Origin: Drosophila pseudoobscura
Taxonomy: Eukaryota > Arthropoda > Insecta > Diptera > Drosophilidae
NCBI RefSeq assembly: GCF_009870125.1
Contig: NC_046683.1
Location: 7,006,001 to 7,070,000 of the forward strand
Direction: 5' to 3'
DNA length: 64,000 nucleotides
Below are positions 32,765-45,300 of this stretch, piece after piece. How positions within the stretch are numbered: the stretch's first letter is position 1; every line of letters begins with the position of its first letter. Below the pieces are notes generated by a model. The model was given only the letters and a program-made list of their open reading frames with translations, was not told the DNA's origin and did no database searches. A program made the translations under genes and the position numbers.

Positions 32765-34843
32765 CTATGATACTCGTCATACTTCCAAATTTGCATTTTA
32801 TTACCCCTTTGAAAAAATAAATAAAAATTACCTGTTTTCCTCTGAGCGGACTCGTGATTTTGGCGAAGACTCCGATGACTTACTGGTAGAGAAACCTCTC
32901 CAGTACTCCTCTCCAGTCCAAAACGCAAAAAAGTTACACAAATTGCTTGATTTTATATTTTTAATTTATTTTTATTCAGTTTTTGTTGGTTTTTCTTTCA
33001 TACAAAGCCCTTTATTATTGTTAAAATTTCAATTGTTCTCTTTTTTGGTTTTAAATTAATAATTTACAATTTTATGGGGGGGGAGGGGGGGGGGGTCTGG
33101 TTCTTCTTTCTATCCCTACTTCTCCCACAGATCTTACCTCATTCTCATTCTCCTTATAGATCCTTGTTCTTATATTCTCGATCTTCTTCGGGAAGGGGCA
33201 GAAGTGTACATTATAACAGTACATCAATTGATTTTATGTAATATGGTAAATTTGCTATAAATAGTGGGAATTCTTACAAGGTAAATGCTTAATGAGCAAA
33301 AAAAAAAAAACAATTATAATCGTCATCAGATCCGATCAGTTTATGCTACATACATAATACATATGATATATATATGCTATATATATATATATATATATAT
33401 GTATACAAAATAACAAATCGTAAGTCTAATAAACATTCTTAAAATTCATATCTCAAATACAAATACAATATTTGCATTAGGTTTGGTTTCTGTTCATGTT
33501 TTTGTTTTTTGTGTGGTATTCCTATGTAATTGTGTTTCGATTTTTGTTTGTTTTGGGTTTGGGTTTGGGTTTGGTGTTTGGGGCTTGGAGGTTTTCCTTA
33601 GCTTTAGATTCTTGACTTTACCAAACATTACGCGGGTTCTATGAACTGCCTTTTTCTAGTGTTCTGCTTTTCTTTTGTCGATTTCTTGTGTGACTAGGTT
33701 TTCGAATCGCCTCTCATCCTCATCCTCAACTTCATCATCTGTTTGCTATGTTAATGCTATTTTGTGTGTGTGGTTTCTGTATTTCTGTTTTCTTGTTTAT
33801 TTTTTAGATTTTCATTTTGTTTTTCAATCGTAAAATACTAATTTAGCAAATGTAGGCACCCTAAATATTAAAGCTTTTGCAAAACACGGTTCCTCGATGA
33901 GATATATAACAATATAATTTGTTTGGTTTCTGTTTCGGGTATCGGTTTAGTTTTTTACATTTAAATTTAAATATACAATACAATTAATTCAAAATAAACT
34001 ATTTTTTCATTGGGGTTTTTTGTTTTTGGTTTTTTGTGGTTTTTAAATCTTCCTACGCATTTCTTTTAGAAATCAAATCTTTTCCCTTTCAACTATACTA
34101 ATTTAATTAAGTTTAATTTAGATTTACTTAGTTCTAGTTTAAGGTTTAGCTTTAGTTGACGTTAGTTTTAGCTTTAGTTGCATTTACTTTAGTTTCGGTT
34201 TCTTTTTTATCTCTGTTCTGTTTTTTTTTTTCGTTTGTTTAAATCATGCAATGCATTCTAGTTTAGGTTTTCATTTCCTTTAGATTTTCTTTTTTGTTTT
34301 TTAATAAAAAATTGTTTCACTTTTCGCCTACATCTTCGCGTTCATCTCTACATCCTCTACATCATCCTCATGCTCTTTATTGTTTAGTTTAACATAATAA
34401 TTGTTCTTTTTCGGTTTTCATTTCATTTTTTTTTTCCTTTTAGTTTGTCGTTTAATAAATTGGTCTTTGCTTCGGCTTTCGATTTAGCTACTGAATACAT
34501 TACTATAATACATATAAAGTCAAATATGATCTTATTTGTTGTGTCGTCGCGGGTTCCTCTCGGGGTATATACTCTCTAGACCGTCTGTACATGTATATAA
34601 GTATGTGTATGTATATATATTCATGTGTGTGTGTGTGTATGTGTGTGTTTATTGTATATGTAAATGTATTTGTAACCTTATATATTTTTTGCATACCATA
34701 CCTCATTCTACATACAATAGTAGTTGAAAGAGTGGGAACAGGTGAGGGACTGGAATCTGGGGATGGTGGCAGGGGACCCTCTATATACATACATATGTAT
34801 ACTATTGATCTGAGCGTGTAAATGTACCCAAAAGATTGTTATT

Positions 34844-34999
34844 TCAGTTTGGGATTCTGGTATTCCTGGTATTCGATGTACGATTGAGAGAACTTGTATC
34901 CAGTTTTCGGTACGATTCGGTTCGGTTCGGTTCGGTTCTAGGATCAGGCGTGTGCAACACTTTGTGATTTTCGCAGTACCCCACGAGCTCTACGATTCG
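34844..34999 (-). CDS. SK: candidate alternative terminal exon of SK
   Basis: On the minus strand a strong acceptor (TTATTTTCTTCAG) precedes an open frame of 51 codons that starts RIVELVGYCENHKVLHTPDP and ends at TGA. In that frame it can follow only a phase-0 donor, such as the exons ending at 40441 or 40707. Joined to the usual penultimate exon (phase 2) it would instead give S-E-S-stop. The last 30 residues are low complexity. Confidence 0.25.
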   Translation of the reverse strand, partial: RIVELVGYCENHKVLHTPDPRTEPNRTESYRKLDTSSLNRTSNTRNTRIPN

Positions 35000-36277
35000 C
35001 TGAAGAAAATAATATATACATACACAAGATTTATTCATCATGTATGCATATGCAATTAGAAATCGTATTAGAAAAATATGAAAAACCAACACACAAAGTA
35101 CACAACACACAGGCCACGGGCCACAGGACAGGGGACTGGACAAACGACAGCAACAGCAACAGGGGCGACTGGACAAGCACATAGATATACGAGTGCTACA
35201 CCCGAAAGGAACAACATTTAGCCAAACACATGGTGTGGTGCTCATTCATGATCGAGTATGTGGTGTGTCCTGTGTCTGCAACTGCAACTGCCACTGAATT
35301 CCAGCTCAAAAGCGTCTATAAATTGTGTTTTTTTATAAAGTGATTCTGTTGAATGTTCCATTGGTGTTATTGTTGAGTGTTTTTTTTTTTTGTAGGTTCT
35401 GTTTTTAGGCAGAGATTCCTATTAGTTGTTTGATTTTGCTTTTCTTGGTTTTGGTATTTTGTATAATAAAGACCTGTCTTTGAAATTTCGGTCCCTCATA
35501 TCAAAGTTTTTTGGTTTTGGTTTTGTTTCGTTTTTAAGTTTTAATTTGTTTAATATTTTTGTGGGGCTTAGGAAACCAGTTCAAGGGGGAATTTGATCTT
35601 GTACCAATTATTCGATTCAATTCGATTTGATTCGATTTGATATATCGCCTATCGACACATACATATATCGATATTTGTTCGTTTAAAGTTGTTGTTGTTG
35701 TTGTTGTAGAGTTGAAACCCAAATATGCATCAATACATAACGTTAAAGCTGGGCGTGGGCGTATTCCATGCCAATGTCTGTGTCAGTGTCAGTGTCAGTG
35801 TCTGTGTGGTAGTATGTGTTCTGAGTGAGGTGTTTGCTCTGTTGTTATGTTCTGTACTGTACTGTTCTTGTTCTGATCTTTTCCGATCGGTTCGGATCTG
35901 TATTCATTTGTGATCTGTTCTTGTTCTGTGTCGAGTGTAGATCTTTGTTATTTATTTTGTGATAAAGCTATTTTGACAGCAGTCTTGAACGTTCATTTCA
36001 ATTTAAATATTCAATATTATAAATAGGTATACACACATTTTTGTTAAGGGTTCGTTTAGTTCGTTTGTTTAGTTTGTCTTCTCCTTTTTGAAACTCCTCT
36101 GGGGGATTCTCTTCTCAGGGTCCTTAGGAAGTTCTCCTCCTGGTTCTATCTATCTCTCGGGGATATATTTTTGTATATTACTCGTAAGTTACACCTATCA
36201 GACAGTTGAGAAACTTTTGGTTTTCTTTGCTTTATGAAGGGGGTGGTGTCTAAATCCTAGATCCTGGAAATTCCAAA

Positions 36278-36389
36278 TCAAAGATCGTCTCGGGGGCTGT
36301 CGCGGGGCTGTGGCTGTTGTGGGGATGTTGGTCGTGGAGGCGGAATGTCTTTGAAGGGAAACTCCGATACGTTAATTGGCTTAAGGGAT
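36278..36389 (-). CDS. SK: candidate alternative C-terminal exon of SK
   Basis: On the minus strand GCTGTAG|A opens 37 codons ending in TGA. The first base completes the AG left by the exon at 40127-40296, giving R, then SLKPINVSEFPFKDIPPP and a proline/glutamine tail ending RDDL. Phase fits the SK donor, the peptide is not a simple repeat, and GC is higher than the surroundings. The acceptor's polypyrimidine tract is poor and there is no transcript evidence. Confidence 0.4.
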
Positions 36390-38465
36390 CTACAGCACCT
36401 ATGGCTATATATATAGTCTATAGATTTAACAGATATTTTGATCCTTTCTGGCCCTTTCTGGTTCTTCACGGGTTCTATTCGGTTCTAGAGGATGTGGCAT
36501 GGACAGGGACAGTGGCTAGGAACGGGGTCTGGGACTGGGGCACTATCTGGGGAATTCAGTTGTATGTATATCTTGTTTGCTCCTCCTTGTTGTTTGTTGA
36601 GTCCTTACAAAGCATTTTTTGAAGTTATGCATTTAGCTAGTTTTTACCTTATTCTCTCTAAATTTCGACTAACTTCGATGCTTTCCGTTAATACTTTTAA
36701 TAGTATGTATGTATATGTATATATATAGTATATATAATTCCTTTTAGAATCTTTAGAAAATCTTTACGTAGCTCGGCCACTTCTGCTATTAAGACTACTC
36801 GTACACTATATCTTTTGTTTGGGGGGGTTCCTCCTACACCTCAGACACCTCCTACACCTCATTCAGCTCCTACCTCATACCTCCTACCTCTCTGTTTCCG
36901 ATCTACTCTGCTCTCTAGTCTGTTTCTATTCTGGAGCCTAGAGTCTGTTCTGTTTACCAGCTAGGGTTTTTCTTGTAAATTAATGTGAATTTCTAAATGT
37001 AATATGTTACAAAAGTTCAATTAAAATTGTTCTCTTCTCTTTTATCTTTATATCGATTTGGTTACTTTACTTTTACTTTTACATTTAATTTACTTTACTT
37101 TTAATTTAGTTTTAGTTCTGCTTTTGTTTTTGTTTTGTTTTTGTTTTGGTTTCCTTTTAGTCTATGCTACTATCAACGTCTTCTCGTCACGTAAGTAACT
37201 CCCTCGAAAGCTAGTCAGGTTCCTAATTGAGTTCATAATTTCTTTTGGTAGAAAAGAAAAAGGCAAAAAACAACGAACAACTCGAAATAATATACTCGTA
37301 TATATATATGTATATGTATATACCGATATATATAGATATATATGTAGAAAAAGAAGACAACAACAAACGTGTTTCCATTAAATTGGTTTTGTTTTGTTTC
37401 GTTAGTTTAATTAAAGCCAGACGCTAGTAGATGTACAATAGTATGTACTACTTTTTTGTGGGTTGTTCCTCACTTCTTCGTTCTTCGTTCATCGTTCATC
37501 GTTACTCGTTACTCGCTACTCGTTCTTCGTTCGTTTTTGGTTACTGTTTTAACGCGCTTTCTAGTAGATAGTTCTTATAACATCTGACGTTTTACAGCTA
37601 TACATATAGTGGGTTCTTCTTGTTGTTGTATACATATATAATTGTTCTAGTTGTCGCTGTTCATATTTCCATTAACATTCTGCTTTACATTTTACACACA
37701 CAAAACTGCGTACAGAAGGGAGGACATGTTCTGGATAGGCATTGACTTGTGGGGGTAGGGTAGGCAGAGGATGGTTGTAAGGAAAGTGCTGCACTAAAGA
37801 TTTTACTGGAAGTGCTGCTGGGAGGTAAAGGAGTGTTCCAGGGACTGTATTTAAGTAGGTTCTTTGAGCGCTCGAGTTGCTGGGGGATTGTATTATGATC
37901 TGCGGATGATAAAGCACGCTTCGCCACAGTACAGATTCCGATCACATCCCATCCGGAACATCACCTCCCTCTCGAACACACACACAAACACAAACACACA
38001 TACACACACACACACACTTATGCAATGCATTACCAGGGCATACATACTTATATACTTGTATATAATTTTAGTAGTTTGCAAAACACAGGCTGCCTCACGG
38101 GACACCCCAAAGGTGAAAATTACAAATATTTCTATTGCCTAAAACTTAGGAAAAAAATGTTACACCATTGTATATATATATATATACTATATGTATGTAA
38201 ATGTATATGTTTTTTGTTTTCAGGGCTATATATATCCATAAGAGTGTGTGTGTACATCAACAGACATATGCATGTAAGTATATAACATATAGTTATGTAT
38301 GTATTGTATGTATGTATGTATATGCTAGCGTTTTACCTTTTGAGTTTTGTGTTTTGTTTGTTTCTCATTCCGAAGAGGCTTTATGTACAAAAGGCCGACT
38401 TTCGAAATTCGACTTGTAGAATTACTAATATTACTATTACCACTATTATTTACTATTTACTATTA

Positions 38466-39143
38466 TTACCTAGCACTATTACTACTATTATTGCATACAC
38501 GTTCTCTCTTTCTAGTAAACTTATTCTCAGTGATCTTTGTTGAGGCGGCGGCTGTGCCACTCGTCGTCGTCATCGTCATCGTCATCGGCATCGGCATCGA
38601 TGTCGCCAGTGCTGCAGTCAGTGGGTCCGTTATCGTTATCGATTTCACAATTCCACTGCCATCGCTAGCGTCGGTTTGCTTTGGCCTTGTGGCAGCTTTG
38701 CCGCTGAATGCCGGCGCTGAGCTCGATGATGGTACAGTCATCGTACACATCGCTATGGCATTTTGGTCCGGTGAACTGTTGCTGTTCGTGTTCGTATTAG
38801 TCGGCGATTCAACATCCTCTGGTATGACCGGTGGTATTGTCTCACCTACACGATGCAACAGGTATTCCAGCGACTGTGATATTCCCCGATATTGCAGCTG
38901 TGCGTGTGACTGTGTTTCGGACTGTGACTGCGACTGCGACTGCCACTGCGATTGGGACTGTGATAACGACGGCGAATGCAAACGTTGCCTCAGCGTAATC
39001 TCAGCGCCCAGTGGCGGCGACGACGACATGGCTTTTGGTTTTGACATGGACATTGGCGTTGACGTAGTTTTGGGGGATGGGGGCTTTAATGGTAGCATCT
39101 CGATGTTAATCACGGAACTGGAGCGCTCTCTTCTCTCTGATAT
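38466..39143 (-). CDS. SK: in-frame extension after the SK stop codon (readthrough or alternative-splice candidate)
   Basis: Directly after the TGA at 39144-39146 the same frame stays open for 225 codons to a TAA at 38466-38468. It encodes a serine/glutamine/threonine-rich peptide with an SQ-repeat (about 38905-38955) and non-repetitive parts such as YRGISQSLEYLLHRVGETIP. GC is clearly above the flanking UTR and introns. Readthrough of the TGA would append it. Alternatively, acceptors just after the TGA (for example ATCAGAG|A or its neighbours) could splice the upstream exon into the same frame. The plus strand is also open here (38347-39174), so composition alone could contribute. Confidence 0.45.
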   Translation of the reverse strand: MSERRERSSSVINIEMLPLKPPSPKTTSTPMSMSKPKAMSSSPPLGAEITLRQRLHSPSLSQSQSQWQSQSQSQSETQSHAQLQYRGISQSLEYLLHRVGETIPPVIPEDVESPTNTNTNSNSSPDQNAIAMCTMTVPSSSSAPAFSGKAATRPKQTDASDGSGIVKSITITDPLTAALATSMPMPMTMTMTTTSGTAAASTKITENKFTRKRERVCNNSSNSAR

Positions 39144-39309
39144 TCAACTGCCGTATTTGTTGGAAGATGCGTAGCTATTAACTGCAGATCCATTTGATGG
39201 CATGTGAGTATCAGGCACTAAATGTGGTGTTCTACTAGATATAGGTGGCAAAATAGGGCTTGTTGGCCAATGGTAAGTAGCAGCGGCGTTATTGGATGAG
39301 GGAACACTT
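39144..39309 (-). CDS. SK: SK main C-terminal exon
   Basis: Minus-strand acceptor TTGCATAG precedes A, which completes arginine with the preceding exon's AG, then 54 residues ([18 protein letters not shown]... [11 protein letters not shown]) and TGA. It resembles the tail I remember from D. melanogaster SK ([22 protein letters not shown]). The stop is followed by an in-frame ORF (separate entry). Confidence 0.75.
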
Positions 39310-42300
39310 CTATGCAAAAAGCATTATTCGATTGTTAATTGTCGTTGTTGTTATCAAAGTACGCTTTCGAAAAACAAATTTAACTTTGGCGATTCTGTAT
39401 GGGTGTGTATCTGTATCGTTGGATCGGTGTATCAGTGTATCGGTGTGTGTATGCATGAGAAATCAATGAAAGATCAATGACAATGGATAGAAAGATATAT
39501 TTTTATGATATGCGATAAAGCCATGAGATTGAATAGTCCTAAGTTTTTAGAATATGTACAAAAGAAATCCCTGAGTAGCTGTCCGTTTATCGATAAGAGA
39601 GCGATAGCATCGATATAATATCGATAGGAATGCAAAAGAGCGCTGCCACCTCTATATTATGGCACCTTTTTTGCCATACTCCATCGTCCCTCAGTCGAAG
39701 CGTCACAGTCGTAAATCATATGAATCTTGCATAGAAGATGGAGAAGGAGGATGGTTGGTTTTTTCGGGGGGAGGAATCATAGAGTTTCGGGGATGTAATT
39801 TGGAGGATTCAAGTGTGCAAGTGGACATCAAGGAAATATATGTGTATAATATATATTTACAAATGAGCACTAGATGATGGCATGAGGCGCTTCCCCGCAC
39901 AATTCACAGACAACGAAAACAAATTGAAATGACAGGCACAAGTTTCGCTATAATGATAGACATGTCCATGTGGGTGGGGATGTGGATTGGTGGATTGGTG
40001 GATGGCGATGGAGATGGGAATGGGAGTGGGGATGAAGAGATGAATGGATGAGTGGATGAGGATAATGGACATGACAAAGACACAAAGAAAGATAGAGACG
40101 GAGAAAGAGTGGAGCAAAGAACTCACCTTGAGTGGGGGAACAGCATGGGGGCTGCATTGAACATCGATTGGGGCGTTGGCTGTTGGATGGGGGCTGCAGC
40201 AGTGTCTGGGTGTAAAAAGTTCCGTCGTTGCTCGATGCGCTCTTGGTGCTGGGTAAGACAACGAGACAATAGGTCCGGAAGGCTTTCCATGTGCTCCTGT
40301 GGAAGGGATAATAGCATACATACATATATACTCGTGTCGTAGAGTGTGCATATAGAACATATGGTATGGTTGTGTGAAGTGCAATCAGTGGCATTCAATC
40401 AATTGTGTAATGGGGTTTTCAATTCGATTGTTTGTCATACTTGTAGGTTCTGCATTTTGTCCTCTAGATTTGTTAGGCGTTCCTCGATGGCATCCTGGCG
40501 GCTAGACATGTCCGATATTATCTCGTAGACGGTATTTTGTGTCTGTGAATGTGAAATGCATTGGTATCGTGTATTGGTATCGGTATCGGTTTCGGTATCG
40601 GGCATATACATATGTGCATATCTAAATGCACATACTAAATACGAGTCTACACACATACTCGTATGTGTTCTATAAGGTTATACATATATGTTTGGTTGCT
40701 AGCTACCTTGGCCATATCGGTTATTGTGTTGGCATTATCCATTAGTTTGCGCTGATCCATTTTAACTTTTCGCAACCTGCATTGCATTGGAAGAGTCATC
40801 AACATTATAGAGATTACATTATTTCAGTACATTCAAAGAGTGGTCTCCCCAACACATAAGCACTAAAATCTCAATCTATTTGCAGTAAATTTGAAGTTAG
40901 CTTTTTTAGTAGGAGTGGAGGCTGCTTCTTGGTCTTACTTTGCAATCCCTTTTCCAACCTTACAACGATTCAACCTTATAGCCTTACAATTTCGATATGC
41001 ACAAACACACACACGATCCTGTTTTTGGAATCGGCGATGGGATCGTTCTGTTCCGGCCTGCCGAAATATCAGCTTTAGAGCTCTTATACATACATATATT
41101 CGAATCGGACAACAATTACAGCACGTTTCAGAACTTTTCAGATAGTCGTCTATAGAATATATGATTAGTCATGGAAATATATAAAAACAACGAATAACAA
41201 AAATTAAAGAAGCACATAGTTTTTGCTTAAAAGAGCCAAAATTAGTAATAATGGGGATTACAGACGGCAATCTTACAGTTCTGAAACGCACTGCATAATA
41301 AAGTTCACTGAAAAAGGTTTATGTTTTTTTTTTATTTATCTTTTGTTTTTCTTTTGTGTGTAAAATTTGATGTGCCGTTGTGGGTGGATATTTGATTAGA
41401 TTATAGAAAAAACAAAATCCGTACATATTTTTTTTTTGTGGCGCTAAAATTGCAGAAAATCGTATCGTGAAAATATCATCATATCTCTTGAGCCCTTAGT
41501 CATCGCAAGGATCGCAGTCACAACGAGTCACAAATGTTGTTGTATGATTCGGAAAAGTAGAACTGGGGGATCATAAATGGGGATAGTGGAGAACAGAGAG
41601 TCTGGGAGGACAGAGTACAGAGTGTGTTCATATGGGATGTTGCTCACTATGCTGTTGCTGCTGCTAGATGGATGCTGGATGCTGGAGGAGGAGCTGTACA
41701 GATGGCTGTGCAACGTGTGGCACTGTTGGCACTTGGGCAGAAGCTTGATGATATTGCGATAGTTTTTGATACGAGATTCTAGAATATTAACGCTGCATGC
41801 TAGATTATGTGGCTAGTCTCGGTTATTGCATAACGTAAAAACAGGGCTTTACAACCTATTTACAGGCTAGTAAAACGAGTTCAATCTTATTGGTTTTCAT
41901 TTACTTTTAGATTTTTGTTGTAATTGGTAGTTAACTGTTTTAGTACATTGATTAATTCTTTGATTTGTTTTGGTTATTCGTTATATACAAATTACAGACT
42001 CTGATGGAGGCTTTCCGCGAACCGTCAAAGCTTGCCTACAGTTTTGATGAGTATATGAAATAGGTTTCGAACAGAGTATGAATCTACTTATTTATGCATG
42101 AAGTATCACAGAGAACGTGGTCTGGGGACTTGGGCTTGGAGTGGGGACTGGGACTAAGGGGGGAATCGGATCGGGGACTGGTACTGGTACTGGTACTGGC
42201 ACTGGTAATGGTACTGGGATTGGATTGATCTGACAAACATATTACATATAGCAGGACTAATGAGAGGTATGCCAAAAGATTGACGGGACAAGAAGAGAGA

Positions 42301-42313
42301 CATAAGGAGACAT

Positions 42314-42352
<39 letters not shown>

Positions 42353-45300
42353 GAGGGAGAGGGAGCGACACAGAAAGAGAGTGACAGAGACAAACAAAAA
42401 CAAACAAGGACGAGTCACAAATTGCTTCGATGATCGATCGTTTCGTTTCGTTCCTCCCCAACACTGAAAACGGATATATGTACTCTTGATCTCTCGATAG
42501 TATCTTTTGGATATACATATGTACTCTATATTAGTACTCGATATTCGATTTAGTTAATCTCTTTAAGCTTTAATCTTTAATCTTTAGTGGCAGTCTGACA
42601 TTTAGTTTGATAGTTAGATTTTTTGTTGGTAGGTTGTTTTTGGTTGGTTGATAGATCTCTAAAAATACTCACGCATATATAGCTAGAAGGAACTTTCTTT
42701 GGTGGGTTCTTACACGGCCGGGATTAACCCGTTTTACTAGTCTTGTATGTTTGTAAATGAGCCAAGTTTCACGAAGAACATTCGCCGCAGCATTTTTCAG
42801 CTAAATTTTGGTTCAAAGAAGAAATGTATACAAAGGAAATTAGAATGAATCGTTTGAATATATGTTACATATGGTGATAGTAGTATCTGGAATGGATCAA
42901 CCCAGAGTCAGTCCGTCTTGTCGTTATCGTTGTCTTGTCTCCGTCTCATTTCAGTTCTGTTTGGGTTCGTTTTGGGTTTCGGTTGGGTTCCGTTTACTGT
43001 TGGGGTTGAATTGGGTTGAATTCCAAATTGAAGGACGATCTATACCCTTTTGGTTAATTGCGTGTCCATCATGAAGTTGTGCACATGCTTCTCGGCACGG
43101 GTCAGCTCCAGTTTACGGGATACGACGGCCACGAGCAGCGCCGTGCAGCCAGCACCCTGTAAGAACGATGCACAATATGTTGAGATTTGATTGTGATTGT
43201 CTCTGAGTCAAAGGTGAGTTTTGGTCGTCCACTCCACTGACATTGACACCCAACTCAGTCGCCGTAGTGCGTGTGTGGGATGGATGAATGTGGCATGGTT
43301 CGGTGTGTTGTGTTGTGGTGTGGCATGGCAGCATGGTGTACGAGTATATTCTGTGTGTGTATTTGGGGCACTCGTCTGAGTTGGATGTCAGCCAATCTCT
43401 GATGTCAGTTTGTTATTTCATTCAGTTTTTCTTGTTTCATTGTTTATACATTCAAATGAATTTGTTTATCGAGTTATAGTCCAGAACTTGTTGTTGTTGC
43501 TCGCAAAATACACACAGATTTTTATGGATGTTACAACATGTAGGTTATGTTTCTGTTTCTGTTTGTTTCTTTTTTGCTTTGCTTTTCCTTTCTTTTCTTT
43601 TCACTTCTCCTCGGTTTTCATCAATCAATTTGTATGTTATATCGGGTTTCTCTCGATGACTGAATGACTGCATGAATCAATGAATACATCTGATCTGTCT
43701 TTGGATGAATAGTGAGTGCGAATGTTCCTTCGACTAAGTTAATGTGCGATCGGCAAATGACAAATGCATATACATATATGTATGTATTCTTTTGTTAGAA
43801 TTTAGAGATACAGAGATGTTAAATATTAAATGCTAAATGTTTGGGCTTGGGCTTTGGGGTTAGTTTCAAGTATTATATGTAGGTACTATTCGGAGTGGAA
43901 TGGTATGGTGTTGAAGTTAAATAAATACGATATTTGGTTGGATTTGATTGGCACATGTCTATATGTAGTATTACAACAGTTAGAGGTGTCTGGCAGAGAG
44001 AGATACATACACACAAACGTACGTAACGATTAGCTAGAGAACAAAGTCGAAACCATAAATCACAATTCATAGTCAAGTTAGGAGTTGAAATACATAATTT
44101 GGTTTATTTATCATTTAATTTATTGTATCATAGCTTTTACTGCGACTACGACATGATCAAATATGTCTAAGAAAAAAGCAGAAAGACAGACTGGTAGAAA
44201 TATAGTTGAATATATACGTAGAAATATAGTAGATGGAGATAGAGAGAGATAGTAAGCCACACAAAAGCATAATTCGATAGAAGTACAGACAGTGAGAGCG
44301 AGAGAGAGAGAGAGAGAGAGATAAGGCGAAAGATTATACAGACATATTTAATAGTGGAATAGTGGAAAAGTTGAAAAGGCGTGTAATAATTATTATAGTA
44401 GGCAGATGGTGCCCTAAGCGCATGGCTATACGTATATCCACCACGAACAGAGTCGCAGAGTTCCATTTCTGTTCTGTTCTTTTCTGTTGATCGGCCTTTG
44501 CCCATCTCTAATGGCAATCGTGAGCTGCCTTTCGATAGCTGTTGTGTGCGACTCGGCGGCAATTGGCAATTCTATTGGCTCTTCTGTTCTTCTGATCTAA
44601 AGCTAGTCTTAGAGGTGCCCGAATCCAGGGACAATCGTGTAACTAAAATTCTTTTTCTGGTGATTCCACTACTAATTGACGTATATATGTATGTACATTT
44701 TCCTAGGAACAGAACACGATTCTAGTGTTTAAAGTTTTTTTGATTAGGAGTGGTGGCGACTGGCTTTTTGTGGTGGAGCGGGTGGGCGGGCAACATTCGT
44801 ATGCAGTTTATGTAATTATTTACAAGTGATTTTTATCGGTAGATTGAAACCGATAGGTACTATTTGAAAATAGTTGATTGATCGATAAATGATAGTACTT
44901 TGTTCTTGATTTTTTTTGGTTTTTTTTTTTTTGTTATGTTGTGTGCAATTGTTGGTAATAGTTTTGTTGTAGTTGTAGTTGTTTGTTAAAAACTCACCAT
45001 TATTCCTGTACTGACAGCGATACCACGTCCACAGTACGTATTCGGAACAATATCACCGAAACCAACACTCAAAAATGTTATTGCTATCAGCCACATTGCA
45101 TTCAAAAGATTCGCATGTTCTTCATCATGAAATCTGTTCCATAAACGAGTACGCGACAATATATATATATATATATTTTGGTTTCGGGTTTGTCGTAAAT
45201 ATATACACAAGTATATATATTTGTTTAATATTGGCATAGGGCATATGGTATATGGGTTTTTTTTTTTGGTTCGCATATAGAGCGCAGTGATCAGTTGAAG

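Larger units (their letters stand above)
32965..38465 (-). other. SK: probable SK 3' region: long 3' UTR and candidate distal terminal exons
   Basis: The plus strand is markedly T-rich (many GTTTTT/TTTAG runs), meaning A-rich on the SK sense strand, as in long neuronal 3' UTRs. Minus-strand AATAAA signals (plus TTTATT) at 32965-32976 mark a possible distal end. Within it lie two short candidate terminal exons (34844-34999, 36278-36389; separate entries). TATA and TG microsatellites are frequent (33366-33400, 34600-34660, 38160-38310). Confidence 0.35.

Noticed and set aside
38347-39174. 275-codon plus-strand frame opposite the SK C-terminal extension
   Set aside because: Composed of V/I/C/D repeats that mirror the sense SQ/T repeats; sense strand is phase-linked to a known gene. 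Kept only as a caution that low complexity inflates both frames.
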